Source: Acorus gramineus
Taxonomy: Eukaryota > Streptophyta > Magnoliopsida > Acorales > Acoraceae
Assembly: GCA_030737835.1 (NCBI GenBank)
Contig: CM060857.1
Coordinates: 9,330,145-9,394,144 of the forward strand
DNA length: 64,000 bases
Direction of reading: 5' to 3'
Below, in pieces: positions 36,210 through 47,629 of the stretch (position 1 is its first letter; each line of letters opens with the position of its first letter). A program made the position numbers and the translations under genes. The notes under the pieces are model-generated. The model was not told the origin of the DNA, ran no database searches, and was given only the letters and a program-made list of their open reading frames with translations.

Positions 36210-36343
36210 TGTTCATTCTTCCCCTTAAAACGAAGGGAACTCGATTTGGGAAGAGCACCTGTTCCTGGGAAATAGAGGACTATTGATGAGGCTGGTCCCT
36301 GAAGAGTCGATGCACATGTAAATCTGATAACAAATTTTCCAAA
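36210..36343 (-). pseudogene. Dead copy of the RNase T2 last exon
   Basis: The minus strand from 36343 encodes YQIYMCIDSSGTSLINSPLF then PRNRCSSQIEFPSF and a stop. This matches the end of the intact RNase T2 at 52679-52790 except for Val to Ile and Cys to Ser (NCP to NSP). The lost Cys belongs to the conserved disulfide set of the family. No other RNase exon remains nearby. It sits tail-to-tail with the malate dehydrogenase gene, exactly as the intact RNase sits with the dehydrogenase debris at 50767. Confidence 0.85.
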
Positions 36344-36361
36344 CATTAAATAAAAAATTCA

Positions 36362-36411
36362 GAGTATCAATAGTTTTTTTTTTTTTTTGCTTGGTTGAGT
36401 ATCAATAGTTT
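36362..36411 (-). mobile_element. Minimal retrotransposition scar
   Basis: The 15-bp sequence GAGTATCAATAGTTT occurs at 36362-36376 and 36397-36411. Between the copies lies only a T run followed by gcttggtt. Read on the minus strand this is about eight nucleotides plus a poly(A) tail between target-site duplications, as from an almost completely 5'-truncated LINE or SINE insertion. Confidence 0.65.
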
Positions 36412-36829
36412 AACATATAAAAAATAATAAAACATAATGTCATTGTTAGATCTGCACTGACACAATAACTACCTAACTAATATATATTATTATGGAGGAG
36501 CCAATCCTGCTTCTTGGATGCTTCTCACCATCCTCAACTAGTGACCAATACATCAGTTTCCCACACAACTTCCTCACCTTTTGTCAATGTCCATTTGAGA
36601 TGGATACACTGACATCCTGTTGGTTCATCATAGAGTGTGTTCTGATCCCAGATGGCTTAACCAAGTGGATACTCTGAGCTTTTTCATCCACCCTTCCCTG
36701 CTTGTAGTTTGTCATATTTTCCTATGGGTCAGGTCCTTTGTGCTTCTACTGTCAGTCCTCCTCTGCTCCCCAATCAGAATTGCTTGGATTCTGCTCAGGT
36801 TTGAGGGGATGAGGGGAAACAGAGTATAG
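36412..36829. other. Intergenic stretch, nothing recognised
   Basis: Moderately AT-rich sequence with short open frames on both strands. None resembles a known protein. Confidence 0.4.
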
Positions 36830-37289
36830 CAAGTACATAATATAACAAAACAAAACGTGTGTGCTGCGGGAGTGGACTGGATGTCAACTCGCCACTGACC
36901 CAGCACTGCCCTTGCTACATGATGACCTCAATCGTGCTCCCACTGAAACTCATCCCCCTTTCTCCGACCAGTTCGCGCGCCCAATCGCGGAGAAGCAGCA
37001 CCATAAGCTCCCACATATTTTCTACATATGTCTGTGCGCCTTTGAAGACGGCAACGTTTCGTGACAGCCAAATCACCCAAGCACCCGCTGGGATAATTAA
37101 ACGGGCCACAGCCTTCGCCTGTCCCTGTCCAGCCCGTGCATAGAGAACCGCACCCGCCTTTCGCCACAGCGCGCAAGAAACCTGGCATTGACAAAACAAG
37201 AGTGCCACTGATTCGGGTTCCTCGCCGTAGAAGATGGAAGAGATAAGGCTGAATTGGTTGAGTTTGACAAATATGAGTCCTCTGTGCTT
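36830..37289 (-). pseudogene. LINE reverse-transcriptase tail (zf-RVT-like) fragment
   Basis: The minus-strand frame within 36915-37352 contains EEPESVALLFCQCQVSCALW and, later, AWVIWLSRNVAVFKGAQTYV then ENMWELMVLLLRDWA. This matches the C-terminal zinc-binding and tail region of plant L1-type ORF2 proteins (usual form HLF.HC....LW and WxxWxxRNxxxF). The upstream reverse transcriptase and endonuclease domains are missing. The Copia element at 37295-42094 inserted at its upstream edge. Confidence 0.6.
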
Positions 37290-37294
37290 GTGTG

Positions 37295-37426
37295 TGTTAG
37301 AATCAGAAATTGAAGAGAATGAATCAAGAATATTATTAGGGTTTGTATCCAATATTTATAGTACAAAAAGGGAAACGAGGAAATGACTAATCTACCCTTA
37401 ACCCTAACATATATATACATTTAACA
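37295..37426 (-). repeat. Copia 3' LTR (minus orientation)
   Basis: 132 bp with TGTTA...TAACA ends, preceded by TSD GTGTG on its outer side. Identical to the other LTR except for two substitutions near its outer end (aatcagaaatt versus aataaaaaatt). Confidence 0.95.
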
Positions 37427-37435
37427 CCCTCAAAC

Positions 37436-40400
37436 TCATGGTGGATCATACACCGAGAGTTTGCTCAACAAGAAACCATGTCGTTGAAGTGTATGTGACT
37501 TTGTGAAAAAGTCAGATAACTGAAGAGAAGAGGAAATATATGGGAGTGATATAGTGCCCGCAATAAAATGATGACGGACGAAGTGACAATCGATCTCGAT
37601 GTGCTTCGTACGTTCATGAAAAACTGGATTGCTAGCAATCTGAATGGCGCTTTTATTGTCACAATATAAAGGAGTAGACGCAGATAGAATGACACCCATG
37701 TCAGAGAGGAGGCGCCGAAGCCAAACAACCTCAGCAGTAGCAGATGCCATAGCACGATATTCGGCCTCAGCACTCGAACGAGAAACAATGTCTTGTTTCT
37801 TGGCCTTCCAAGATATAAGAGAGTCACCAAGAAATACACATATACCAGTCGTGGATTTTTGATCTGTGACATCTCCTGCCCAATCAGCATCAGTATAAGC
37901 GCGAAGTTCAAGAGTAGAAGAAGACGGTAACAGCAGAGCACGAGATATGGTGCCACGTAGATAGCGTATAATCCGAAGAACTGCTGCATAATGAACAGTA
38001 CGAGGGGCAGCGACGAACTGACTGACAATATGCACGGCATAGGCAATGTCAGGACGAGTAACAGTGAGATATACGAGGCTTCCAACAAGTTGTTTATAAC
38101 GAGTAACATCAGAAAGAGGTTCTCCATCGTCAGGTCGGAGCTTTGCATGAAGCTCAATAGGAGTGGGAGAAATGCGATCATCAGTCAGACAAGCACGGTC
38201 GATCAAGTCAGCAGTATACTTGCGTTGGGAGAGAAGATAACCACGTGGAGCAGAAGCAACTTCCAAGCCTAGAAAATATTAAAGTTTGCCAAGATCTTTC
38301 ATCTCAAATTGACGCTGAAGATGTTGCTTGACCGATTGTATATGAGAAGAATCATCGCCAGTGATGAGCATGTCATCGACATAAATCAACAAGATAGTAC
38401 GATGGGAACCGGATGTGTGAACAAATAGAGCTGGATCAGAAGAACTCAAAACAAACCCAGCAGCACAAATAGCATCAGTGAATCGAGCAAACCAAGCGCG
38501 AGGAGCCTGCTTGAGACCATAGAGAGCGCGACGAAGATGACATACTTGACCAGATGATGAGGAAGGCCTGGAGGAGGAGTCATATAAACCTCCTCTGATA
38601 AATCACCATGAAGAAAGCGTTCTTGACATCAAGCTGATAAATGGGCCACTGACGAACAGAAGCAACAGAAATCAAAGTGCGAACAGTCGTCATCTTCGCT
38701 ACAGGAGCAAATGTCTCATCATAATCAATACCATGCTGCTGAGTGAAACCACGGGCAACCAACCGAGCCTTGTGACGCTCAATCGAACCATCAGAGTGAG
38801 TCTTGATCTTGTAGACCCACTTACAGCAATGGGAACCTTACCCGTAGGAAGAGGGACAAGATCCCAAGTATGATTGCGTTGTAACACGCTAAGTTCCTCT
38901 GCCATAGCATTCTCCCATTCAGGAATACCAACTGCCTCACGATATGACTGGGGCTCCCAATGAGATGAAACGGTTGCAAGAAAGCTCTGAAAATGGGGAG
39001 AGAATGAGTTAGAAGCAACTAGACTTAGCCTCTGAGGGGGACGACGATCACGAGGTGGATTGCGGCGAGGAGCTGGTGCGGGATCGACTACCGGTGCGGG
39101 GTCGACTGCTGGTGTATGGTCGACTGCTGATGCGGGGTCGACTGCTGGGGCATGGTCGACTACTGGTCGAACAACATCAGGCGCAGGAGCAACAACAGGG
39201 GGACTCGGCTCACATGAATCATCCGAAGAAGGAGATATAGGGGATGGCAAGGTCGTAGATGGGACAGATGAAGGAATAGAAGCCGGTGGGATAGACGATG
39301 GGGATGACTCAGGAGTCGAGAAATCCAGAAAAATAAGGTCATCAACAGTAGACGGAGGAAGTGGAGCCGGAGGTGAGCGAAGAGCATAATAAGGATGATG
39401 CTCCCAAAATGTGACATGACAAGAAATGCGAAGACGTCGTGCAATAGGATCATAACACTTGTAACCCTTATGTTGAATACTGTATCCAAGAAAAACACAC
39501 ATAGCAGAACGAGGAGAAAGCTTGGTACGTTCAGTGGGAGGAAGAAGAACAAAACATGTGCAACCAAAAACACGAAGACGAGAATAATCAGGTGGCTGAT
39601 TGTGAAGCCGCTCAGATGGTGAGATACCACCAGTAATAGATGACGGAGTGCGATTGATGAGATACACACTTGTGAGAACTGCCTCACCCCAAAACTCAAC
39701 AGGGACGGATGCAGAAAGAAGTAAAGATCGAGTCATCTCAAGGATGTGACGGTGTTTACGCTCAGCAACGCCATTTTGTTGATGAGCATAAGGAGTGGAA
39801 ACTGAGGAAGGGTGCCTTGGGATGTCAAATATTCACTAAAAGCCTTAGAACAATATTCACCACCACAATCAGAGCGTAACACCTTAATACGACGAGAAAA
39901 TTGAGTCTCAACCATGGTAGCAAAAGAAGTATAAATACGCAATAAATCTGAACGACTAGAGAGAAGGTAAATCCAAGTGAAACGAGAATAGTCGTCGATA
40001 AAAATGACATAATATCGATTTCCCCCTTTTGAAAAAATAGGAGACGGACCCCAAATATCAGAATGAGCTAAATCAAAGGGAGAATCTGAAATATGCGAAC
40101 TGGAAGGGAAAGGAAGAGCCACTGTCTTACCCAATTTACAACCCACGCATGGTTGAAGATCCGTGCGAGAAAATGATCCTAATGCACCGGTGCTAACAAG
40201 ATATCGGAGTCTAGGCTGAGACAAATGACCAAGACGACGATGCCAAAGATCGAAAGGGGAAGGGGAATTTGTATCTAACTGCACAGAAGCAGCGGAAGGC
40301 AGAGGAACATGAAGCTGATCCATGTAATAGAGTCCACATTGTCGTCGCCCAGTCCCAATCCGTCTCCCAGTAAGTCGATCCTGAACAGAACAAGATGATG

Positions 40401-41007
40401 AATCAAATGTGATCGTATAACCAAGGTCAGCAAGTTGACTGACAGAAAACAAACTCATGGAAAGTTTAGGAACATGCAAAACATTTGGCACATTAAATCG
40501 ATGAGAATGATCAGAAAGAATGCCAGAGCTCGAGACAGACATAGGAGAACCATCAGCAGTGCGAATAAGTGAAGGAGATTGGGGTGGTATACAATTAACA
40601 AGAATCGATGCATCCGATGTCATGTGATGGGAAGCCCCAGAATCAAGAACCCATGAGGTAATCGGTATACCTGGTACGGGAGTAGAAGCAGACTGAACAG
40701 AACCAGAAAGATCTATACCAATCAATGATCGTAACATAACATAAAGCTGTTGATATTGATCTTGTAGCCCCTTTAAATGTGCAATAAGGTGAGCTGTGGT
40801 AAACTGTGACTGAGCAGAAGCAACGCGAGGTGCAATTGATGTACATATCTGATCCTGACAAAGAGAAGATTGAGTAGACGACTGGATTGATAAAGAGAAA
40901 GCGGCATCTCGAGCACGTTTTCTAGCCAACTTGCGGCAATCGAGGGTCACATGACCAAAGGAGTGACAATATCTGCAATCCATAGTACTTGCACAGCAAT
41001 AGATCAA
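37436..41007 (-). pseudogene. Copia pol polyprotein, frameshifted
   Basis: Reading down the minus strand: zinc knuckle CRYCHSFGHVTLDC (near 40980); protease WVLDSGASHHMT; GAG-pre-integrase HRRLGH and CVGCKLG; integrase core with AHSDIWGPS and LRSDCGGEY (39850-40100); a frameshift near 39815; integrase C-terminus and GCTCFVLLPP (39500-39736); the reverse transcriptase start (REAVGIPEWENAMAEEL), then shifts near 38820 and 38590; the catalytic YVDDML at 38366-38383; an in-frame stop at 38279-38281; and RNase H with YTDADWAGD and the C-terminal copia boxes, ending at 37436. At least three shifts and one stop mean it cannot make a full polyprotein. Confidence 0.92.
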
Positions 41008-41962
41008 AATAAACAGTATCTGATAGATCCAAAACAGTCACAGATGCGTAGATCACGAAAAACTGATCAAAATGAGTACCAATATGACTATATTTGGAGT
41101 CCGAATGAGCCCGTAGCGGCCGGATAAAGAAAATACCGAAAGATCGATGACGGAGCGACAAACGGGTCGGGCCGCGGATCCGGGTCGGGTCGCGGAACCG
41201 GGTCGGGCAGCTGGCGCTGGAACCGGGTCGGGCGCTGGAGCCGGGTCGGGTCGGGCGTTGGAGCCGGGTCGGACAAGGGGAGCGGATGCTGGGCCGGGCG
41301 CGAGCGGGATCCGGGACGCGTTGGCGCGTCTGGACTCGGGACGAATCCCGGGAGATCCGGGATGCTGTCCGGGACAGGATCCCAGGAAATCCGAGCGGAT
41401 CTGCGCTGATCACGCGATACGGAGACGACGCGGGCAGGGCGTAGACGGGGCGCGGACGGGGCGTGGACGGGCAGGGCGCGGAAGGGGCGCGGGCAGGGCG
41501 TGGCAGGGCGCGGATGGTGCGCTCGTGGGGGACTGGACAGGGTAGGGCGGCGCTGGACAGCGCAGCAGGGTGGCAGAGCAGCGCGAGGCGATGCGGCATG
41601 GTGGTGCAGCGGCGGCACAACGGCGGTGATGCGCGAGGCTGTGACAGGGGCAGCGGCGGGGCTGCGCGGGGCTGCGACAGGGGCAACAAATCTACGACGG
41701 GGCAGCGGCGGGACTGCGGTAGGGGCAGCGGATCTGCGTGGGGCAGCGGCGAGGCTGCGCGGGGTTGCAGCGGGGGCAGCGGATCTGCGCGGGGCAGCCG
41801 CGGGGCTGCGGCAGGGGCAGCGGATAAGTGCGGGGCAGCGGCAGGGCTGCGCGCGGGTGACACGAACAGGACGACGGACAGCGGAGCGTCGACGATCTCG
41901 CGAACGGAGAGTATCGCCAACAGAAAATCAAAGAAAAAAATTGAATTCAAGCTCTGATACCA
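41008..41962 (-). other. GC-rich segment in place of Copia gag
   Basis: Between the primer-binding site and the zinc knuckle, where about 1 kb of capsid coding sequence is expected, lies a segment that at 41140-41900 is extremely GC-rich and built of loosely repeated blocks (gcggatctgcg, ggggcagcggc). Long open frames on both strands are Pro/Ala/Arg or Gly/Ala low-complexity with no gag similarity. It includes the primer-binding site near 41951-41962. Confidence 0.7.
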
Positions 41963-42094
41963 TGTTAGAATAAAAAATTGAAGAGAATGAATCAAGAATA
42001 TTATTAGGGTTTGTATCCAATATTTATAGTACAAAAAGGGAAACGAGGAAATGACTAATCTACCCTTAACCCTAACATATATATACATTTAACA
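41963..42094 (-). repeat. Copia 5' LTR (minus orientation)
   Basis: 132 bp followed outside by TSD GTGTG (42095-42099). Adjoins the primer-binding site TGGTATCAGAGC on its inner side. Confidence 0.95.
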
Positions 42095-42391
42095 GTGTGG
42101 AGCTCTCGATCGCTAAACATCGATGGAGCAGATAATGAAAGGGTGTAGGAAGTCTCAGATGAGTTCCACAAAGCATAAATCGAAAGGATGTCTTGGTTTG
42201 ATCTACTTTGCCATGACAGAGCAGGCTTGTTGAGTAAGTATTTCACACTTTTGTTCCAACTTTTTTTTTGCATGAACTTTGATTGTCCTACTAATCATTT
42301 TTGTTTTTCTATGTATCATAGGTGCTATTTAAAGCAACCCGGCAGGTTCACCCTTCCGTGGTGATTTAGAGGCGACTCATTCGCCTTCCCA

Positions 42392-42600
42392 ATGATATCA
42401 TGGATTGGAGTGCCAACAGGAAAGCTCATCCAAAGTCTTGAGAAAGATTTTGAAATGGTCTATGTGGGTCAGTTATGCTTGGGATGGGAGGCACTCCATG
42501 ACCAATACAGAAAGGTTGAGGGACTTGCAAGCTCTGCTGTGAAGGGTGTGTTCTTCGGTAACGTATCCAGTCCAGTAGAATTTTGTTGGACAAAATTAAC
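42392..42600 (+). pseudogene. DUF1666-family gene fragment
   Basis: The plus-strand frame contains SLEKDFEMVYVGQLCLGWEA then LHDQYRKVEGLASS and GVFFGNV (about 42434-42560). This matches, from memory, the core motif (E.VYVGQLCLSWE.L.WQY) of plant DUF1666 proteins, whose function is unknown. After GNVSS the expected continuation (AGEFQ.FQVLL) is lost. No flanking exon is recognised, so this is a dislocated remnant rather than a working gene. Confidence 0.55.
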
Positions 42601-43726
42601 ATCATGGCTCGCTCTCTACATATTTCATGGTGAAAAATCAACTAGAAAAAAGAACACAAGTTTGGCATGTAATTTTACTTGTAACGTCATCAGTGATTGC
42701 ATCTTCAGTCGCAGAGTGATTAGGCAGTCTCAAGCAGCCAGCCTAATTAATAAATGCAAAACAAGATCAAATGAGTGATTCATGTGACAAATATGATGTG
42801 GGGCTAGCAATACAATAGAGCACAACAAATAATAACTTGCCAAGTCAAAGTGACCAAACAACATTGTTCCATTCATAAAATATTTCAAAACATGTATGAC
42901 ATCCCCACAAGCAGAGATGCTAATATGAACATATGACAAAAATCCTCAAGGAAACAGAGTAATTCAATATATACTAATATGAACAATGTCACTAGAAGCA
43001 TGGTTGTAAGCATGTATAGCACGTCCTCTTCACCATATATAAACTTCAGTCATTTACTTTTCAAGTGCAGAAAACAGAAGGTGGGGAGGGAAAGAAACAT
43101 TGATAGGGCCAATGTTGGATATGTAAGTGTTCATTGCCTCATCTCTTTTCAGATGATTGCTTTATTTATTTCGTCTACTCATCACGCGAATCAGCATCAT
43201 GAAAAATCATATAGATAAACTAATGAATTAGTGAATAGATGGGCAGCAGGATTTCACCAAGTAATTAGAGAGCCTCGCAACATCTGAATAGTTCTTTTAT
43301 ATAATGAAACTAAATCACTTATGTGCAAGATAAAAGAAAACTGAAGATAACACAATTCATCCTGAAACACCACTGTCAATGTTCATAAATTAACCCAAAG
43401 AACAAATGTTCAACATTGTTTGTCCTTTTGGTTGAATAAACCAAAGACCAAATGAAATCAAGATAAACAAATTAGATACTTGGCTGATACAAATCACAAC
43501 GCAAGCAACAAGCACAAAAAGACAGTAGAAAAAAAAAATTAGCCTGTAAAAGACACACATTCAACTGAATAAAAGAAACCAAAGATGCAAAAATTTCAAA
43601 CTTCCAAATAGAATTCCGTTCAAGAAACAAATCATATATAAAAAATAATCAAAGCATAGGAGAAGTGAAACAAAACAATAAGAACAGATAACAAGGACGA
43701 CATTCATGCAACGTGTGCAGATTACC
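42601..43726. other. Intergenic stretch, nothing recognised
   Basis: AT-rich sequence. Short open frames do not resemble known proteins. No repeat structure stands out. Confidence 0.45.
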
Positions 43727-43741
43727 AATTGAAAGTTTTTT

Positions 43742-44755
43742 TTTTTTTTTTTTTTGAGGGATATGTAAACTTTTTATAACTGTTCATCATGAAGCGGTCA
43801 CAAGAGTCCGAATTCAGTTTCAGAAAACTGAAGAAAAGAGCCCTCAGAACATAGGAAAGAAAGGAGCAAACAAAACAAACAAAATAAGTTGAAGAGAACG
43901 GTACAGGACTAGGCCTGTCAACGGGTCGGGTCCAGACCCGGACCCGACCCGACCCGGACCCGATTACACGTGTAATATACCCGACCCGATTTGGACCCGA
44001 CCCGAGTTGGACCCGACCCGGCGGACCCGAACAAACAAACAAACGGGTCGGGTCCGGGTCCACCCCGCCCCGACCCGTTGGACCCGACTGTTTTTTTTAA
44101 TATATGTTCATATATTATAAGACCATTAGTATTAGTTGATACATAATTTTATTTCTTATTTAACTTATTTTTGTATCTACAAGTTCATAAATCATAATCA
44201 TAACAATCCTATAAATCGGTTTGTTTTGGACAATTAACTTATTAGCTTTTGAATTTGTATGATTAATTAGTTTGTTGCATGATTTATGTTTATTATTTAG
44301 GTTAATATGTTAGTGTTTATTGTTTTGAATGTTGTTTAGGTTAATATTGTTTTGAATGTTGTTTAGGTTAGTTATGTTTATTATTTAGGTTAATATGTTT
44401 TTTATGTTAGTGATTATTGTTTTGGATGTTGTTTAATAATTCATTTACTTCTTTTGAATTGTATAAAATTATATTCAAACATAGTCTCATTAACAATAAT
44501 GTTTTATTACAAAAAATTTCAAATATAATGATAAAACAAACAAATACATGAGCTCTTCTCTTTTTTTTTTTTTTACCCAATCATCCGGGTCGGGTCGGAC
44601 CCGACCCGGGTCCGACGGGTCCGGCTCTGGGTCCACATTTCCCTGGACCCGCCGGGTCCTGGGTTGGACCCGGACCCGCCGGGTCCTATCACGGGTCTAT
44701 ACAGGACCCGTTGACAGGCCTATACAGGACACGAGCAGTGTGTTCTTCAGAGGTG
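43742..44755 (-). mobile_element. 5'-truncated LINE tail with 15-bp TSD, split by a hAT MITE
   Basis: The repeat AATTGAAAGTTTTTT occurs at 43727-43741 and 44756-44770. On the minus strand the insertion ends in a long poly(A) (the T run after 43735). Without the nested MITE (and one TSD copy) it is only about 190 bp, ending agttataaaaagtttacata before the tail. No coding sequence. Confidence 0.75.
43910..44722. mobile_element. hAT-type MITE, TAGGCCTGTCAACGGGTC termini
   Basis: The 813-bp element has perfect 18-bp terminal inverted repeats (TAGGCCTGTCAACGGGTC) and a perfect 8-bp target-site duplication TACAGGAC (43902-43909 and 44723-44730), the hAT signature. The sub-terminal regions are packed with gggtcggg/gacccg motifs in both orientations. 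The centre is AT-rich (44100-44560). No transposase. It inserted into the LINE tail at 43742-44755. Confidence 0.92.
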
Positions 44756-44770
44756 AATTGAAAGTTTTTT

Positions 44771-45361
44771 ACTTGCACTTAATTTTGCATCAACTTATTA
44801 GTGCTATAAAAACAAGTTAGGCCATAATCCATTCATCATAAAGGAAAATCATCAAATTTATTAGGGAAAAATCTAAATAACTCCCCTTTAAACTCTATGA
44901 AATCCATATAACTCTCTGACTTTTCCTAAAATACATATATAACCCACTACAAACATCTATGTTAATCTCAATAGTCCCCTGAGTTAAATTTTCATTGACG
45001 AATGATAAATACTATGTGAACATTCTGTTTGGTTAATTCTGATTGAAAATACAGTATACAAAAAAAATCCTACAATGTGTTTAAACATTGATTTTTGTTT
45101 GGATCTATGATAGCATTAGATAGAGTTTCTTATCGTAGAATTCGTCTCATCGCATATCCAAATAGGATTTATGATGAATAAATACAAATAAAATATTTTC
45201 TGCATTTATATTTTATTTGATGAGCGTTAATGGTAGAGGGTTAGGACTTCAATTATTGCATGAAACTTAAACTGAATGTACTGCAACATCACATTGCATC
45301 AAAATAAAACGTGTCATGTTACCACCAAAAAAAATAAAACGTGTCATGTGAAAAAACACAT
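44771..45361. repeat. Left part of a duplicated starch synthase 2 promoter segment
   Basis: From about 45100 to 45361 the sequence matches 49430-49680 (for example ttaggacttcaattattgca and acatcaaaataaaac-like stretches). The match resumes at 48625 beyond the Mutator-like element, so the segment was contiguous before that insertion. A diverged foldback relative lies at 44862-45060. Confidence 0.65.
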
Positions 45362-46758
45362 GGGCAGAGATACTCTCACCACCCAAATTATATGTCCCAC
45401 CACCCTTTTAAATCCCCCACCTCCCATTTTGATTTTCACTACACCCACCTCCTAATAAATACCAACTTAATATATCACCAACCCTACCACCTATCCTAAA
45501 TGCACACAGCAACCTCTCTCTTCTTCCCCTTCTCTTCTCTGTTTTCTACTCTTCCTTCCAATCGAGGGCTTCTTCCCTAGGCACCATGAGTCCTCCGTCA
45601 GGCCGCCGTGAACCCACCTTGAGCGCGCATCACCGTTCTCGTTGTCCCCTACCACAGCCCTCCCCATCGTTACCTCGTGACCTCTCAAAGTGAAAAAAAT
45701 GGGTATTTAATTTTTCATTTCTTCTTTACATGAGTGGTATTGGTCATTCATGAGTTGTATTCATTGATTTTGGACTATTGTTTAATTATTAGAATTTTTG
45801 TTAGAAAGTTAGAGTTTTGGTAGGAAGTTAGGGTATTTAAAGAGAAATGTATGATTTAGGCTCAATTTTTTTTTTTTAATTCAAAGATATGATTGTGATT
45901 GAATTTTCATTTCTTTGGTTTAAATTGTATATTACTAAGTATGTGATTTTTTTATATAAAGTTAGGGTTTTGATAGTATGTTAGGGTATTTTTGGGGAAA
46001 TATATGATTTAGAGTCAATTTATTTTTTATTTTTGGATTCAAAGATATGATTGTGATTGCATTTGTTTAGTTTAAACCCTATATTTTATCAGTATTGAAC
46101 ATGTTTAGATCGGATTTATTAGTTATTTAGAGGGATATGTGGCGTGGGTAATATGATTTTATAATGCCTTTAGTCGTCAATCTGTCCTTTGTTTGTGTTA
46201 ATGGATGCGTATATGAATCATCTTTTGTGATGCTTTTTGGTATTATTTGTTAGTTGTTCCTATGGGTAGATGCGATTTGTGTATTCTTTAAATGGTTGAT
46301 TGAAATGATAATATGATTTCAAAGGGAATTCTTATGTTAATACACAGGTTAGGTTGAGTCTTCTTCTATTGGATTGTCAAGCTGATCTACTATGTGGATG
46401 GTTATTTGCTATAATTATATTAGTAGCCTAGAATTGGTTTGTTAATATTTCAAATACCCATAGTAAGGGTTTATTTATTTTATTTTTTTGATGATGAATT
46501 CATTAGAATATGCATGGCTGTATCTGTCTTGTAGTCTAATTCTTTATCAAGTTTTTCTCATTAATGTTGGGCTTAACAATTAATTCAGAAGGGAGGGAGG
46601 AGGTGTGGGTGGTTGGGGAAGAGTCAATATTTTGGGGGTACCAATAAGTTGGATATTTGATAGATTGTAGGCTTTCTGTCCATTATTTCTATATTTTTAG
46701 TAATCTTTCCCCCTTAGTGAACTTAATCAATATGTTATTTGAACCAATAGTTCGCAGG

Positions 46759-47262
46759 ATGCCTCCGAAGCCACGTGTTCCACAGGCTGCTTCATATCGG
46801 AGACTACACCAATCTAAAAGATTGACTAAAGATGTCCTTCCAATGTTCCCATATATTAAAGAAGTGGCATTGAGTTCTCGAAATGTTGAGGTTGAATAAC
46901 AAGAGGAAGATGAGAGGGAAGAAGTAGAGGTAGAAGCAGATTCAAATATTTTCTAGGTATAGTGACAATTTGGATTCGACCACACCACAAGAGGATTGGG
47001 TACGTATGATTGTCATTTATCAATAAATGATAAAATCCAATAGCTTTATTAGCACATCAATGTTTATTTCTTTTGTAGCGTATCCATATATCACAATACT
47101 TACAGCCACTCATAGAAAGTCAACATACAGCGAATGTTTGGCAAAGGCACGTGCAAAACGTATTGGATTATTGTCAAGACAACGTACCACTTCTGTCATC
47201 GTCAGGTCGCCCAAAGTCATCGACTAGAGATCGTCGTTCTAAGAGGTTGAATGACAATTGAT
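46759..47262 (+). pseudogene. Decayed two-exon gene of unknown origin inside the Mutator-like element
   Basis: The first piece reads MPPKPRVPQAASYRRLHQSK, continues RLTKDVLPMFPYIKEVALSS, meets a TAA, then continues as an acidic stretch (QEEDEREEVEVEADSN). After an acceptor-like ttttgtag at 47080 the second piece reads RIHISQYLQPLIESQHTANV to STRDRRSKRLNDN and a stop (47260-47262). The basic C-terminus and acidic middle look protein-like, but I do not recognise the family. It may be a captured host gene fragment. Confidence 0.4.
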
Positions 47263-47629
47263 ATGTAAATGGAGCAAGATTCAACAAATCATTTTGTTTT
47301 TTCATTGATTTGTTGAAATGGAATTTTATTTAAGCAACAATAATGGTTTGATCAGTTGTGTATTATATGGTTTTCGTAGGATCACTTGTTCAAAGTCAAC
47401 AACTATCTTACTTTAAACAGTGTGGATGTTTATTTGAATGGTGGTATTGATGGCTTTGAATGCAAATATGACTTTGAATGTTTACATATGTTTATTAGCG
47501 AATCATGTGAAAAGACCTGTGAATAATTCAACTATTGTTGAATTTGTGATTTTTTTTCTCATGTTTCATGAGAAAACTTGATTCATGAAGTCAAACACAT
47601 TAGACTCGTTACAGAACCCTCAATTTTTT

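Larger units (their letters stand above)
37295..42094 (-). mobile_element. Copia LTR retrotransposon, full length with TSD, gag-deficient
   Basis: A complete 4800-bp element on the minus strand, bounded by 132-bp LTRs (37295-37426 and 41963-42094) and a 5-bp TSD GTGTG (37290-37294 and 42095-42099). Directly after the 5' LTR (minus orientation) lies the primer-binding site TGGTATCAGAGC, complementary to initiator tRNA-Met. A purine tract (TTTGAGGG) precedes the 3' LTR. The LTRs differ at only two of 132 positions, so the insertion is recent. Protein domains run in Copia order: zinc knuckle, protease, integrase, reverse transcriptase, RNase H. The reading frame is interrupted several times, and the capsid part of gag is absent, replaced by a GC-rich low-complexity segment (about 41140-41900). 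Confidence 0.95.

Noticed and set aside
40922..42088. A 388-codon minus-strand frame and plus-strand frames of 130-160 codons in the Copia element
   Set aside because: Same compositional effect: Pro/Ala/Arg or Gly/Ala-rich low complexity in the gag-replacing segment, spanning the LTR boundary in part.
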